From NCBI GenBank assembly GCA_015179045.1, contig WHUZ01000014.1, positions 1,178,001 to 1,242,000 of the forward strand: DNA of 64,000 nt. The letters run 5' to 3'. The position numbers were made by a program, and so were the translations under genes. Below the pieces are notes generated by a model. The model was not told the DNA's origin and ran no database searches. It saw only the letters and a program-made list of their open reading frames with translations. Origin of the DNA: Kalaharituber pfeilii. Taxonomy: Eukaryota; Ascomycota; Pezizomycetes; Pezizales; Pezizaceae. Positions within the stretch are counted from its first letter, which is position 1. Each line of letters starts with the position of its first letter. Below, piece by piece: positions 23,301-35,419 of this stretch.

Positions 23301-24912
23301 TGATATCTGATCATCATTGATGTTATAGACTCCAGGGCCGTTGACGGAGGATTCCCAAGAGACATGCTATCTGGAGGGATGTGTTCAAGGGGATGGTAAA
23401 AAATGGATCAAAGGGGGGTATGTCCATGAACCTCCCCTGTCCGTTATCCACTTTATCCTCAATGAGGAGTATATTGTGTGCTAACGATCAAACCCCCAGT
23501 TGCCCTAGCATTACTCCGAAATACACATTTTCCCCGCGTCTTTGGCCAGCGCCCACCTGCGGATTGGGGCAACCTTTGAGTTCACAGTGGATGCCAAGGA
23601 TCTTCGCGGGGTAACCGACAAAGTTCTAACACAGCTTCTGCCTGATTGCCCATCACCAGGCATGACACTACTAACACCCACGCCTTGTGGATTCTCCTTG
23701 GCTCCTCGAGGATTGGAAAAAGTACACCGCGGGACGCTATGTTTCAGAGAGCAAGACAGCTTCCCCGGCGTCACATCCGCCAGTTGTGAAGAGTGGACAT
23801 TGAACTCACAAATTGCTCGGCAGCTCCAGCGCGAAAATTCTTCTGGGACTTGCACTTCAACACCCGCGACCAAGTGCTCCTTGGAGTCAGCCCGTCCTCT
23901 TTGGACACCTCTCCACTAACGTGGCCACTATCATCATCGACTCTCCAGGCGAGGAACAACATCAGATCGACCCGCCATGAGTGCCGAAAACGAAAAGTGG
24001 CAAAGATTTCGCTAACACTCTCCTTGCATGAACTGCGGGCGAAACTCCGAGCAAACGGTTCCTCGTCCCCTGTAGAGAGTTGGTGTTCATGATACCGGTG
24101 GTAATTTTGTTTGGCTAAATTCGTCTGGTCATGTTTTGCGCGTTTAGCCTTTCGAATCTCAACGTCATGGATACATCCCATCCTGCTATTTCATTTGCCT
24201 ATATGATTTACCTTTTCTACATGTCAGCGTCCTTTTTGTACATCGTAATTGATTCTGTATACTCCGAGTAAGCCATCATTTGCTAGTAAGCATAATAGCT
24301 ATCGATCGTATATATTTCGGCGGTGGTAATCAGCACAAGAAATTCTCTACTGAGACCTCGGTGCACGTGATTGCTCTCGTTCCCAACAGATACGCTATCG
24401 TGACCACTTGGCATGAGCCTGTTCGGCGCTGGATTGCATCATGCACTCCTGGATCTCTCTTTGCTTAGTCACGAAGTGGCTGAGTGGCTGTAGAGTAACG
24501 TACACCACAGTCAGGCCACCCAGAAATCGTCGCTGCACCCGAAAAATTTTCTTCACTGTACTTACCCCTCAAACGAAACTTATACAGTGAAAAACCCACG
24601 CTTCGGGCTTCAGACACTTCTTCGGTGCTCTTACACTCGTCTTGAAGTTGAAATAGCATTTTCTTATATCTATTTCATTGAGTAATAATACCCCCCTCCC
24701 CCCCCCGAATATTTGATGCTCAAATTATCCTTTCATCGTCTACTATGTGAGACTGACAAATAAATTTGATATCACCTTCATAGAAGCAGCATTCTTGCCA
24801 TCGGGATTTGTCGGACTAGCTGGAAAGCACTTCCAGCCAGCGAAGCCAGCACCTTGGTCCGAACGATGAGGGGCACAAATTTGCAATAGCTAGTGTAGCA
24901 AGGATAGTTGCG
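20351..24912. other. Decayed DNA with short coding-like fragments, no intact gene
   Basis: Several adjoining frames on the plus strand look like eroded exons but I cannot assign a family. Examples are 22591-22851, then a possible intron (GTAAGC... TTCGCAG near 22769-22823), then NYFLNLDICHAEWQFFAYLT near 22965. Further scattered frames occur at 23540-24090. Stops and shifts separate all of them. The segment 24280-24900 precedes the NB-ARC relic and may hold its lost N-terminus. No P-loop can be read with confidence. Confidence 0.4.
20880..20945 (-). mobile_element. Isolated terminal inverted repeat related to the 11.3-12.4 kb element
   Basis: On the minus strand, CCTATGACCGGTATTGAATG then ATAAGTGAAGCTACTTT matches both ends of the 11330-12390 element at most positions. 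I could not find a partner end upstream, so this is either a solo end or an element whose other end has decayed. Confidence 0.45.
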
Positions 24913-27191
24913 ATGTTTACAAAAGTTGCTGAAATGCAAGCAAGATATCAAGGCGAACCAGAGAAAGATAACAAGCATAGAAAACGTGACAAACATCATA
25001 CCAACCTTTCAGATGAGCCAGACTTCACACAAATTGGCCAGTTACTGGGCATGGCTGGCAAGCTCGATTCAACTGGAGTTTTTAGCGTACAACAACTAAA
25101 CGAGGAACAACATGTTGATGCTGTGAAGGATTTGTTAACTGTAAAAAACAACACTGAATGGCTACTTGTATTTGACAACCTTTACAACGTGGAATCTTTC
25201 AACATTAATGACTATATTCCATCATCAGCTCATGGGGCCGTGATTATCACCAGCAGAAGATGTGAGAGTATGCAGGGACGAATGGGGTTAGAGGTACAGC
25301 AAAAGGACAATAGGGAGGAAGTAGAGTTGCTCTTTAATAGTGCAAAGCAAAAATTTTTGAAACCTACCCCCGGCGGTAAGTGAAGCTCAGTCTAAATTAT
25401 ACCATAGACTACTACTGATACAAAGTGTATAGAGTGCGATTGCGAGAGCGAGAAAGAAGCTGCTGCCAGTAGTGTACGAAAACTTGGATACCTTCCACTT
25501 GCCATAGTTCAAGCTGGAGCATATATCCATATTTGCCAAATCTTGTTTAGTCGCTATCTCCCAGAGTATGTGGTCAAGTTGGAAAATATGACAGAGCTGT
25601 CTTTGCTGCATGGGATCTGTCATTCAATGCAATCAAAATCCAAAATCCTAGGGCTGCGGAGTCATCGTTATTATGTGGGCTTCGTGATAACAATGACATT
25701 AACGAGGAGTTGTTAAGGCGAGGAATGAAATTATCAACAGATGGTATGTAGAACTAATTCCCCCCCCCCCAAAAAAAAAAAAAAGCAATATGGCTAATGA
25801 TATAAATTTAAAATGGTCATGCTCTCACCTTACTATAGACACAGCCTTAGGACATTCAATTCAAATACTGTTCTCATACTCGATCGCAAAGCGGCAGGAT
25901 AGGGATGATAGCTTCAGCATCCACCCATTAATTCACATGTGGACTCAATGGAAATTGGAGATAGAACCTGAAAGATATAAGAAGGCCACCGAGGCGTTTC
26001 TTATGGTTGTATCTGCAATTACTAATGATCCTACGAGCAGTAGGACACGTGAGGTGGAGAACTGGGTTTTTGAGCGGCGGATTCTACCACATATTATTGC
26101 CGTGGAAAAGCTGATAAAGACCCTGGCAGTGGAAAAAACGAAGAGATACTGGCGGCAATAGACTGTCTGTGCAAAGTTGGTATACTACACGGTTATTATG
26201 GGAAAGCCGGAGAGAGGTGTAAGGATTTATTGGCTGGAACAGAAAAGGCGCTTGATGCAGACCACCCAGAAACCCTTCATACGATCCTTGGCTGGGAAAG
26301 AAAAGGCACCGGATGCAGACCACCCAGAGGCTCTTGACACTGTCCACAACATGGCATGGGTATTTGATGAGCAAGGGCAATATAACAAGGCATTGGAGTT
26401 ATATAAGCCAGCATGAACTGGAGAGAAAAAATTACTAGGTGCAGACCATCCAGATACCCTTACCACGGTGGGCAACAACATCGCATATATTTTATCGGCG
26501 AGGACAATATAACAAGGCACTGGAGCTGTATCAGCGAGCTTTGGCTGGGACAGGAAAGGCACTGGGTACAAACTATCCAGACACCCTTGTTAAGGTTAAC
26601 GACATGGCACGGGTATTTTATCAGCAAGAGCAATATGAGAAGGCTTTGGGATTGTATGAGCGAGTACTTGCTGGGAAAGAAGAGGCACTGGGTGCAGACC
26701 ACCCAAATACTGTTGCAACAGTCAACAATATGGCAAAGGTGTTTTATCGCCAAGGGCAATATAGCAAGGCACTGGAACTGTATCAGAGAGCATTGGCTGG
26801 GCAAGAAAAGGCATTTAGTGCAGATCACCCCGACACCCTTGTGATAATCAACAACATGGCACAAATATTTCAAGAGCACGGGCAATATAGCAAGGCACTG
26901 GAACTGTATGAGCGAGCATTGGCTGGGAAAGAGCACGGGCAATATAGCAAGGCACTGGAACTGTATGAGCGAGCATTGGCTGGGAAAGAGCACGGGCAAT
27001 ATAGCAAGGCACTGGAACTGTATGAGCGAGCATTGGCTGGGAAAGAAAAGGCGCTTGGTGCAGACAACCCAGATACCCTCATCACCGTCAGAAGCATGGC
27101 TGCTTTATTCGAATGTACGGGACAGTCCGACAAAGCGCGAGAGTTGCGGGAGCGAGCATCTAGAGGGATGCCCGCCAATGCTGGCATATAA
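24913..27191 (+). pseudogene. Decayed NB-ARC / TPR (NLR-like STAND) gene
   Basis: The sequence reads in order: an NB-ARC half with Walker B WLLVFDNLYN (~25160-25190) and the sensor-like strand AVIITSRR (~25240); a splice site GTAAGT at about 25377; then a second exon with KLGYLPLAIVQAGAYIH (GxP/GLPLA motif, ~25470). Next comes a winged-helix segment DSFSIHPLIHMWTQW (~25910), then kinesin-light-chain-type TPRs (GQYSKALELYQRALAGQEKA, ADHPDTL) from 26230 to the stop at 27191. The P-loop and N-terminal effector domain are missing or unreadable. The TPR part has an in-frame TGA at ~26414 and a one-base shift near 26490. In fungi such proteins act in non-self recognition. Here the gene appears dead, although the final 250-residue TPR frame (26439-27191) is still open. 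Confidence 0.78.
26877..27047 (+). repeat. Exact 57-bp triplication inside TPR array
   Basis: The 57-bp unit beginning GAGCACGGGCAATATAGCAA and ending TTGGCTGGGAAA is present three times with no mismatch. It encodes EHGQYSKALELYERALAGK (19 residues) each time. The family's repeat period is 42 residues, so the added units are partial repeats. Perfect identity implies recent amplification. Confidence 0.95.
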
Positions 27192-27264
27192 CCCAAGTGC
27201 AACGAGGTGATAATACAGGTGCGAAAAGTGGGTGGACGATCACTAAAGTTGGTCGAAGCTCACT

Positions 27265-27476
27265 AGAAATTAACAGCGCGAACCGAGTGTCGGTAAGCGT
27301 AGCAGAAGTGAAATTCCCGGTTAAAAGACTTGAGTGACGATAGAAGAAGTGAAGAGTTAATCTCACCCTCTGCTCGCGCGTACATTAACTCTTCACTTCT
27401 ATCGTCACTCAAGTCTTCTCATCCGGGATTTCCATTGCCGCTACGGTTACCAACACTCAGTTCACCTTGTTAGCTT
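27265..27476. repeat. Long imperfect palindrome (fold-back element)
   Basis: The two arms of about 95-100 bp (27265-27364 and 27385-27476) are inverted copies around a ~20-bp centre. The inner ~35 bp (GACTTGAGTGACGATAGAAG plus GTGAAGAGTTAAT) is almost exact, with 3 extra bases in the left arm. Outer parts are more diverged (CGAGTGTCGGTAAGCGTAGC versus TGAGTGTTGGTAACCGTAGC). It is non-coding and lies directly after the NLR relic. It could be a MITE or fold-back element; no clear target duplication was seen. Confidence 0.75.
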
Positions 27477-28729
27477 ATGAATCCCGGCGGTGCAATAACG
27501 TGATCCAAGATTGTAGTCGTAAGGAGGCAGGCTGTCCGTTTTGTCAGAAGTATATCAGCAAAAACAATACCAGCGCTAGGCTTCGTCACGTACACTTCAG
27601 ATTTTATATTTGACGTTCTCACTCTCCCGACGCCATGCACCCCCCCACCCCCATGCGGCGTCGTCTGATGTTCTCATATCACGGATAAGGTGGATATCGT
27701 TCTGTATATACGATTTTGTTTCTCAAATAGATCACGGACAATGTGGATATCATATTATATGTTCAATTTTGTTTTTAAAATAAATTTATCAAAAATCGAA
27801 AAACAAGGTTGCCATGATTTTCCACTAGAATTTGATTGTATGTAAACCAGATGAGACTAGGAAACCAGAGCATCACAGTCTAAGAGATGCTGGAACAACC
27901 CTCTTCCCCCACAGCTCGGCAGCAGGATCGAACTGGAGCCCTCAACTCTATACCTCTCCATGGTGCTTGTTGTTACCTCCATCACTAGAGACAACAGTAT
28001 TCCGCTTCGACCCTGGCATATGTCAGTTGGCAAAACCCACCTCTTAAGCCCACAGCAGTGTGCCCCTCCCCCTCGCATCCCCCCTACAACAGCATCTCAC
28101 AATCCCCCTCCAGCGACCGCCGCAACAGCAGCAGCATCTCACATTCCCGACCCCCCACCGCCTCTCAATCACACTCCCTTTCATTGGTCCTTCAGCGGCC
28201 CCTCTAACTGCCCCTCCGACCTCCCTCAACGGCTTCTCGGTTATCAATTTTTTATACCCATTGGAATTTATACCACAATAGCATCTTTATTGTGATCAAT
28301 TGGTGGGTACACGGGGAGTTTATACAGGGCCACGGCTATATAATGGTCGGTGGAGGGATGCATGGCTGAGCTGGCAAGTAATTCCAAAGCGAGGGGTTAT
28401 GTTACTTCGCAAAAAAAAAAAAAAAGGTACCCGGGGGGGGCGCACTTGTTAACAGCGTTTCTGTGGGCATATGGGGTGATGTGGGTACATGGGGACTTAA
28501 ACTTGCTAGTAGATGGAACTACAGAGGGATCAGGCCTATCATATACTTGTGTGTAGTGGAGGGGGTTGGATGGTAAATCCCAATGTGAGAGGCGCTGTCT
28601 CCTCTTAACCTTCTGTAAAGGTTCGTGGGGAGTAGCGCTTTGGCGTGAGGGTCCTTGAGAGGGCAGCGGGGCGAGGTCTTGATTTGTTTGTGGGTGGGGG
28701 TGAAAGGTTGGGCTGCCCTATTCCGATTG
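27477..28729. other. Intergenic, no supported gene
   Basis: The segment contains Pro-rich chance frames near 27960-28295 and an A-run at about 28411-28425. No protein family was recognised. Confidence 0.45.
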
Positions 28730-29310
28730 TGGTAGTATTATCAATTTCAGTTTCTTGACTTGGGTGTCACAGTCCCAAATCGTTTGCTTCAAGCTGTGAA
28801 AGTAACCATTCTCGGAGTCGAGGCGCCAGGCCTCTAAGAGTTTGATAGCCATGATCTGGCCTGTTGCATCCACTCCACCATCAAGAGACAATTATTATGT
28901 ATGTTAGTCCAGTAGGCTGTGAAGCGAGCGTCTCCTTGTCTAAGTAATTTCCGACTGTTGCTGGGCATGTCCTTTTTCATCGGTAATTACCAAATGCTGC
29001 CGAGAGTCTTGAAATTTATCCCCATATGTCAAACTCTCTTTCTGGTAATGGCGTTCTCAAGGTAAGGTTCGAACTATTTAGAGGCGGGCATCTCTGAGGA
29101 AGGAGACTGCGTAGTTTATTTTGATAGCGTCGGAGGGGGATTTGGCTTCGCGGTTAGTTAGACCGAGTTGTGAGTTGGTTAAACCGGCATCGGAGGTTGT
29201 CCCTTTCGCCATAGGGTTCTTTGGTTTTGGGTGTAGAGCATCCTGCCCTGACTGCCGCAAGGAGTTGCTTGAATTGTTTGTCTGTAAGGGTGGTATGAGT
29301 TCCCATGTTC
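28730..29310 (-). pseudogene. Unidentified decayed coding region
   Basis: Minus-strand frames line up end to end with shifts. MGTHTTLTDKQFKQLLAAVR starts near 29311. KNPMAKGTTSDAGLTNSQLG and SPSDAIKINYAVSFLRDARL lie near 29210-29080, NSRKLLRQGDARFTAYWTNI near 28960-28900, and DATGQIMAIKLLEAWRLDSE, then a Trp-Asp-containing segment, near 28870-28770. Composition and alignment of frames suggest a former protein, perhaps a retroelement gag, but the family is not recognised and this is inference. Confidence 0.3.
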
Positions 29311-31298
29311 GGTGGAAGCTAGGGGGATGGTGGTGAGGGAAGTCGGGGGCTGAGAATTCGGAGAGGGTGTGTGGCGGACCTGGACGGAGAGAGGTTGATC
29401 TGAGAGGGTTGAAAGTCAGCTTCTATTCTGGTGGGTCTCTCTAATGCTCCAGTTTAATCGCAGAGGGGGGGTCCAGAAATCCTCTTGCCAATATTCCTTG
29501 TCACCTTCCTAACCTAGACTCCTCGTCGTCAAGACCGGGTCCGTTATAGCAAGAGCTTCTTTTGTGTCATAAAGGGGGAGCGTCTTGAGCTTGGTCGATG
29601 TAGTTTTCGTAGTGGTCACTGGTGAGTTTTTCCTGAGCGAATGTGGTGGAAAGAGGGCCTTGCAGGGGGAGGGGGGGGGAGTCAGGGAGTACCAAGCGTG
29701 TATATTTCGAGGGCCCGGCGTCGATGGAAGGGATTCCAATTCGCCGAGTGTGTTTGGGTTGTTTCATGTAGGATGCTACGTCAATGGCGGTTTGAGCGCC
29801 CTGAGCTCGATTGGTGATGGGGTAGAAGCTGTCAATGCAGGTGTTGATGTATATTTGGGGAATTCGGTATGCGTTCGTAGATCCAAGAGATTTTTGGGTT
29901 ATTTTTGAGTATGTTGGCGAGAGATCACTTGAAAGAATAATGGGAAACCTGATTAATCGGAGGCTGTCAATACGGAATTCGCAAGTTGCACCGGTGCTGT
30001 TGGTTTTTCCAAGGTGGAGGCTTCAATCGTGATGGTCCATAGGGATTCGAACTGTAACGTATATATCCAATATATTCCGGGCGCGAGCAGGGCTGGGACA
30101 TGAGTTCTACCAGTAGGACATTGGGGTTTCTTTGTTGTCGAAGCTGTAACTAGCAGATGCGCCAGGTTGAAACGCGGGGGGGGTTATGGGCACGCGAGGT
30201 TTCGGTGCAAAAGTGTGAGTTTTCCACTCATGGGTTATATATTCGTTGTTTTGGTTTGCTCAATGTTTTTGAATTTTTGGCGCGGCAATCGTTTGTTTAT
30301 GACTTGGTTTGTGTACGGACAATATGGGTCAGAATTTCGTGACGAACAGCTCGGAATGAGAAGAGACAGCTCTCGAAAACGAGAAGGGGAAATAGAGAAT
30401 TTGGGTAGGAGAGGTGGTCGACGTGGTCTACCTCGACGTAATAGGTTTTTTGCTATCATGCCTATGCTCTGGCGATGCACTATCAACTATTTAGTCACGT
30501 GACTGGGCCTTGTTCTGGGATGCCAAGCTCGACAGCATCTGCCGCTTATGTCACCCTGTTTGCCCACGTACGGCGGGGCTGCCTGGATGCGAGGTGGCAG
30601 AAACGCAGTGTAATTCGCGATATAGAAACTTGTTGATAAATTGTCACTCAAGTGTCCGGGTGGCTGCGTAGGATGGATGCAGAGGGTAATGTCTTTTGTT
30701 CGCAGGGTCTTGGTGCTGTGAAGAGTGTGAGACACGAGTTAGCTATAGTTATCTGTTGGAGCCGCAAAGGACGGTGTTGCTGTGCCTTATAACTGCAACT
30801 GTCCTCCGCCGCATCCTGTGGATCAAAAACAAAATATAATAGAGTCAAAAGAATTTTCAAATCAAAAGCACCGCCCGCAGCAGGCTCGCCGCGCGAATTA
30901 TTTCCGGTATGATAAGCCCCCCCCCCAGCGATCAGAGACATGTTTCGATCTCAGCCAGTTTTTTTTCTCGAAAAACTCAGATCTGGTCCGTTGATCCGGA
31001 AACAAGGACGAGTCCCCCCTCCCCCACGCCGCACCGCCCCCCGCAAGGAAATAGCCAGGATTTTTTTTGTATGCTGTTCAAACTGCGCTATATATACCCA
31101 AGGGATAAATATGGAGGGCTTGCAGTGGCCTTCTATAGGGACGCATTCTATAGGGACGCAGCTGCAACGATCCCAGACCCCGCCCACGCCGCCCCCGCAC
31201 GCAGCGACAACGTCGTCATAGTCGTATAGTTGTGTCCGCGGCAGACACAGCAAACAAGCACAAGCGTTCGTCGCAATTGCTGGCATCCTCCATCACCA
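29311..31298. other. Intergenic and upstream region of PLC gene
   Basis: No gene is supported. Poly-C tracts (30918-30926 and 31014-31025) and a tandem TTCTATAGGGACGCA pair (31131-31160) lie within 300 bp upstream of the PLC start. They may be promoter or 5' UTR features. Confidence 0.45.
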
Positions 31299-33181
31299 AT
31301 GTCCACCGCCGCCCCCACCGCGCTCGCTGTCGGAGGCGGGCGCCCCTCCGCCCTGCACCCCGTCCCCCTCAGGCCCACCTCCGCGCACCTCCTCGGCGCC
31401 TTCAGGGCCGTCTGGGCGACGCTCTCGCCGTCCGACAAGCCCGTCGCCACAGACCCGGACTTTGTCCACTTTCTCCAAAACACCCAGCACGAGTCTCCCG
31501 AGCACATCCCACGGATCCTCGCGGCGCTCGGCAGCCCCCGCAGCGTCGACTTTGACGTCTTCGCCGCGTACCTGTGCTCGCCCCACGCCGACGCCCTCGC
31601 CGTCCCCGACCGGTCCGCAAAGGACACCGGCCACCCGCTGACGTCCTACTTCATCTCGTCCTCGCACAACACCTACCTCGTCGGGCACCAGCTCTACGGC
31701 GACTCCACGACCCAGGGCTACGTCAACGTCCTGCGCCGCGGGTGCCGCTGCATCGAGATCGACGTCTGGGACGGCCCCGACGGGCGCCCCCAGGTCTTCC
31801 ACGGATACACGCTCACCAAGGAGATCAGCTTCAAGTCCGTCTGCAAGGCGATCCGCGAGCATGCGTTCTGGGACGACCAGGCGCAGGGCGGGGAGCGGTG
31901 CGACGGGCCCGTGGTCATCAGCCTGGAGTGCCACGCGGGCCACCCGCAGCAGGAGGAGATGGTGCGGACCATGAAGAAGGTCTGGGAGGGCGTGCTGGTC
32001 GAGCGCCCCGTGTGCGGCGCCGGCAGCGTGCACGATGTCGACCGGGTGCCGACGCTGGCGGAGCTCACGCGCAAGATCCTCGTGAAGACAAAGTACCTCC
32101 CTCCCGACGGCCCGCTCCAGCAGCACGCCCCCCCCTCCCGCACCAGCACCGCCAGCGCGCCCGCCGAGTCCAGCACCGACTCCGACACCGACAGCGAGCT
32201 CGAGGAGCTCTCCCGCCTGGCCTCGCACACCAAGCCCAAGAAGCCCAAGGTCACCCGCGCGCTGGCTGACCTTGCAATCTACCTGTCCGCGTCGCATTTC
32301 ACCTCCTTCCTGGCGCCCACCCCCCTCGAGACGCGCCCGACGCACGTCTTCTCCTTCTCCGAGCGGGTCTTCCAGAAGCACCTCGCAAGCTACCCGCAGC
32401 AGGTCGTGGAGCACAACCTCAGGCACTTCATGCGCGTGTACCCCTTCGGCTTGCGCTTCTCCTCGTCGAACGCGGACCCGACGGTATTCTGGCGGAAGGG
32501 CGTACAGCTTGTCGCACTCAACTGGCAAAAGTGCGACGAGGGAATGATGCTCAACGAGGCCATGTTTGCCGGGGAGGGAGGGTACGTACTCAAGCCCCCG
32601 CACATGCGCCCTGGCCCCAACGGTGCCCCCCGCCTCCTCCACCCCCCGAAAAGACGCTCGACCTGGACATCGAGGTCCTCGCCGCGCAGGGCCTGCCGCT
32701 GCCCGACGACGACGACAGGCCCGCCGGATTTGAGCCCTACGTCAAGGTCGAGGTCTACCTGGACACGCTCGAGCCCGGGGAGGAAATCAAGGGGCGCACC
32801 AAGAAGGCCAAGAACAAGGGCATCGACGCCACGTGGGATCCGAAGCCCAAGTCTCTGCGCAAGTCGCTGTTTCGTGCCACTGCGGGAGAAGAGGACCCCG
32901 ACGTGGTTGCGGGCCAGGAGCCGACGCAGAAGAAGAGCAAGCGCATAGGTGAGGTGGTCAAGTTTAGAGGGCTGAAGGGCGTGACGACCGACGATGGCAT
33001 GCTGAGTTTTGTGAGGATCAAGGTGAACGATGAGGAGTTTGGGAAGGACGACCTTGCGGCGTGGGCGTGCTTTAGGTTGGATAGGTTGAGGAGGGGATGG
33101 AGGGTCGTGAGGATGTATGATAATAAGGGCAGGAGAACTGGGGGGGTGTTGCTGGTGAGGATTGGGTGGAAGTTGAATTAG
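31299..33181 (+). CDS. Phosphoinositide-specific phospholipase C (apparent one-base frameshift)
   Basis: Hydrolyses phosphatidylinositol 4,5-bisphosphate to diacylglycerol and inositol trisphosphate, at membranes and Ca2+-dependent. The start is the ATG at 31299 (context ACCAATGTCC) rather than the in-frame 31230. After an EF-hand-like N-terminus come the X domain (~112-265), with SSSHNTYL and HGYTLT catalytic His, CIEIDVWDG Glu/Asp Ca2+ ligands and VISLECH Glu. An acidic Ser-rich linker (~285-310) follows, then the Y domain (~325-430: LRHFMRVYPFGLRFSSSNAD, FWRKGVQLVALNWQ, GGYVLKP) and a C2 domain (~452-580: LDLDIEVLAAQGLP, EPYVKVEVYLD). The Y part is in one frame (to ~32640) and the C2 part in another. 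Loss of one C in the C-rich 32622-32648 region explains this. A 68-bp GT-AG intron 32586-32653 would also restore the frame but would delete the conserved LKP motif, so it is less likely. About 627 aa. Confidence 0.9.
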
Positions 33182-35419
33182 GTTGTTGGGCAGAGGTTGG
33201 GGATTAGTGTTGGCGGGGGTAGAATATTCAATGTTACGATATGAAAAGCCCCATGAAAAAAGGGGAAAGGGAAAAAAAAAAAAAAAAAAATGGAACGACA
33301 AAGTGAGACGGCTTGGTTTGATCTGTTTTGTTTTTGTTTTTGTTCGTATTTCTCAATTTTTCGACATACAGTAGTTATGTATATATATAACAGGTATATA
33401 CTGACTTGTATTATCCTTCCCTCCCGGGAAACCTGCAATTATTCCCCCTTTTAAAAGGGAAGAAAGGAAGAAAGAAAAAGTATGGCAAGTTCACGACGTT
33501 TCCTGACCTTCCCTTCTCTTCTCACTCTTGAGTTTGTACAAAGTTAGTTGGTGAAAGAAAATTGTTTAAACGAAAAAGTGTTTTTTTTTGTTGGTAATGT
33601 CAACTGAGCGGCTTTTTTTTTGGTTTTTTGGTTTTTTTCTGGAAATGGGTAATACGATACTAAGAAAGGGAAAAAAAAAAAAAAAAGGGCTTTGGAGTTT
33701 CCGTTCCTCGCCTGGTGGGGGAGCGGGTTAGCATATATATACAAATCAAGTGCCGATGTGTTTACATGTATAGTCTCAACTGGGTTTATCTACAGGCGCC
33801 TCAAGATATAAAAAAGCCCTCCCACCCACCGGATGGTAGACGTACGTATGCCACAAACTTTATCCATCGTGTTGGGTTTTAAATCTATATATAATAATAA
33901 ATACAATACACCAACTAGAACGGTATACTTTTGGACCAAGAGTTCAGGGTAAATTATCTCCAGATCCACTCGTAGTTACCGTAAGATCCTCTCCTGTCCG
34001 TTTTCTTATTCAATAATTTACCGTTGATTCTTTAAGAACTCCCCACTAAACGTACATCAACATTTCTGCTTTACGTACCCCCCTGCGCAAAGCTGGAGAC
34101 CGCATTTATGGATTGAGTGAACTTTTCTTTCTCTCTCTGCGTTTCGTTTGAAGGGTTTCATTTCGGAAAACGGGGTCTATGTGGAGCGGTATGTGTCTCT
34201 GGTTGTTTTTTTTTTTTTTTTTTTTATGGACACCTTGCGGATTTGAAACTGACAGGTTTCGGTGGGATGATGGCTCTGATGTAGTTAGACTGACCGCGGG
34301 GAACGCACGCGCTTACTCGACTTCTGGAGCGGGAGAATAGTAAAAGCTTACAGCCTAGTGGATATTGAAGCGAACGCAGGATATATCTAATATATGTAGA
34401 GCGGGATGTCCAGGGCAAAGGACTCTTTGAATCCCTATTTTCATTCCGCCGTTTTTTTGAATTCAAACACAGTCTTTTTTTTGTTTTGGTCTGTACCTTG
34501 TTGGCCGCTTTTTCTTACATGTACAGTAAACTTCTTTTTTTTGTTGTTGGTTTTGGGTATGTGTGTGTGTGTGTTTATGACTCACTACTAAACAAATGCT
34601 CTGCCCAAACCATCATGTAGTTACTACGCTTACCCTGATGAATAAACCACGACTAAATCAACTACTCAAGCGTCGACTTCATCCTCCCCTAGTCTCATAC
34701 CAATCCTCCCCCTTCCCCGTCCGCCCCGCAAGAAACTTCCCAATCCCCTCCCTCCTCTCTTCGATTCGGGAGAGTTCAGGGTAGTACGTATACGTGAGCG
34801 ACCAAAGCCCAGCACCTGACAGACACTCCAAACTTCTCCCCCCTGCCCCTCCATTACTACTACCACTTCTACACCAACTATACGACCACCTCACCACCTC
34901 ACCACTCCATGACATGTCCTTCCTTCGCTCTATCTCAACTCACCCCACTCAACACACCTCCAAACATCGACAATCCCCCCCGCGGTCGCCGCGAAACCCC
35001 CCCACCCCGACCTCAGAAAAAGACAGAGCAAAAGAAAAAGGAAAAAAGAAAAAGAAAAAAAAAAAAAAACCACAATTCGAAGAGACTTTTAGTATAAAAA
35101 CCAAATAGATAAATATACAGTCAGTACAAGAAAGATGAAACTCTTTTCTACAATTCTACGCTTTTCTCCCTCTCTTCTTCCGCTCTCAAAACCCACCCAC
35201 TTTCCCCTCTCCCCCACCCTCTCCACCTCCTCCTCTACACTCCACCCGCCCATATGTCGTCACCCCATTCATTCTCTCCAACCGTCACTTGCACAATTTC
35301 CCAAATCCCGTAACCACTCAAGTATAATATACACAGCTCCCTCTCTTACTCTCTTATGTTCCCCTCCCTATCGTTCTCCATGTATCTCTATATCTCTCTT
35401 TCCACTCTTCTATATCTCC

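Noticed and set aside
22591..24092. A spliced gene built from several plus-strand frames
   Set aside because: A plausible intron exists near 22770-22823 but the frames are separated by stops and no protein family could be recognised.
27960..28295. Pro/Thr-rich 111-aa frame
   Set aside because: Composition-driven, with overlapping Pro-rich frames on the same strand and Arg/Gly-rich ones opposite. No motif.
31293..32642. 449-aa open frame on the minus strand opposite PLC
   Set aside because: It is the shadow of a very GC3-rich gene. The plus strand carries all PLC catalytic motifs in order and the antisense product is Val/Gly/Arg/Glu-biased without a domain.
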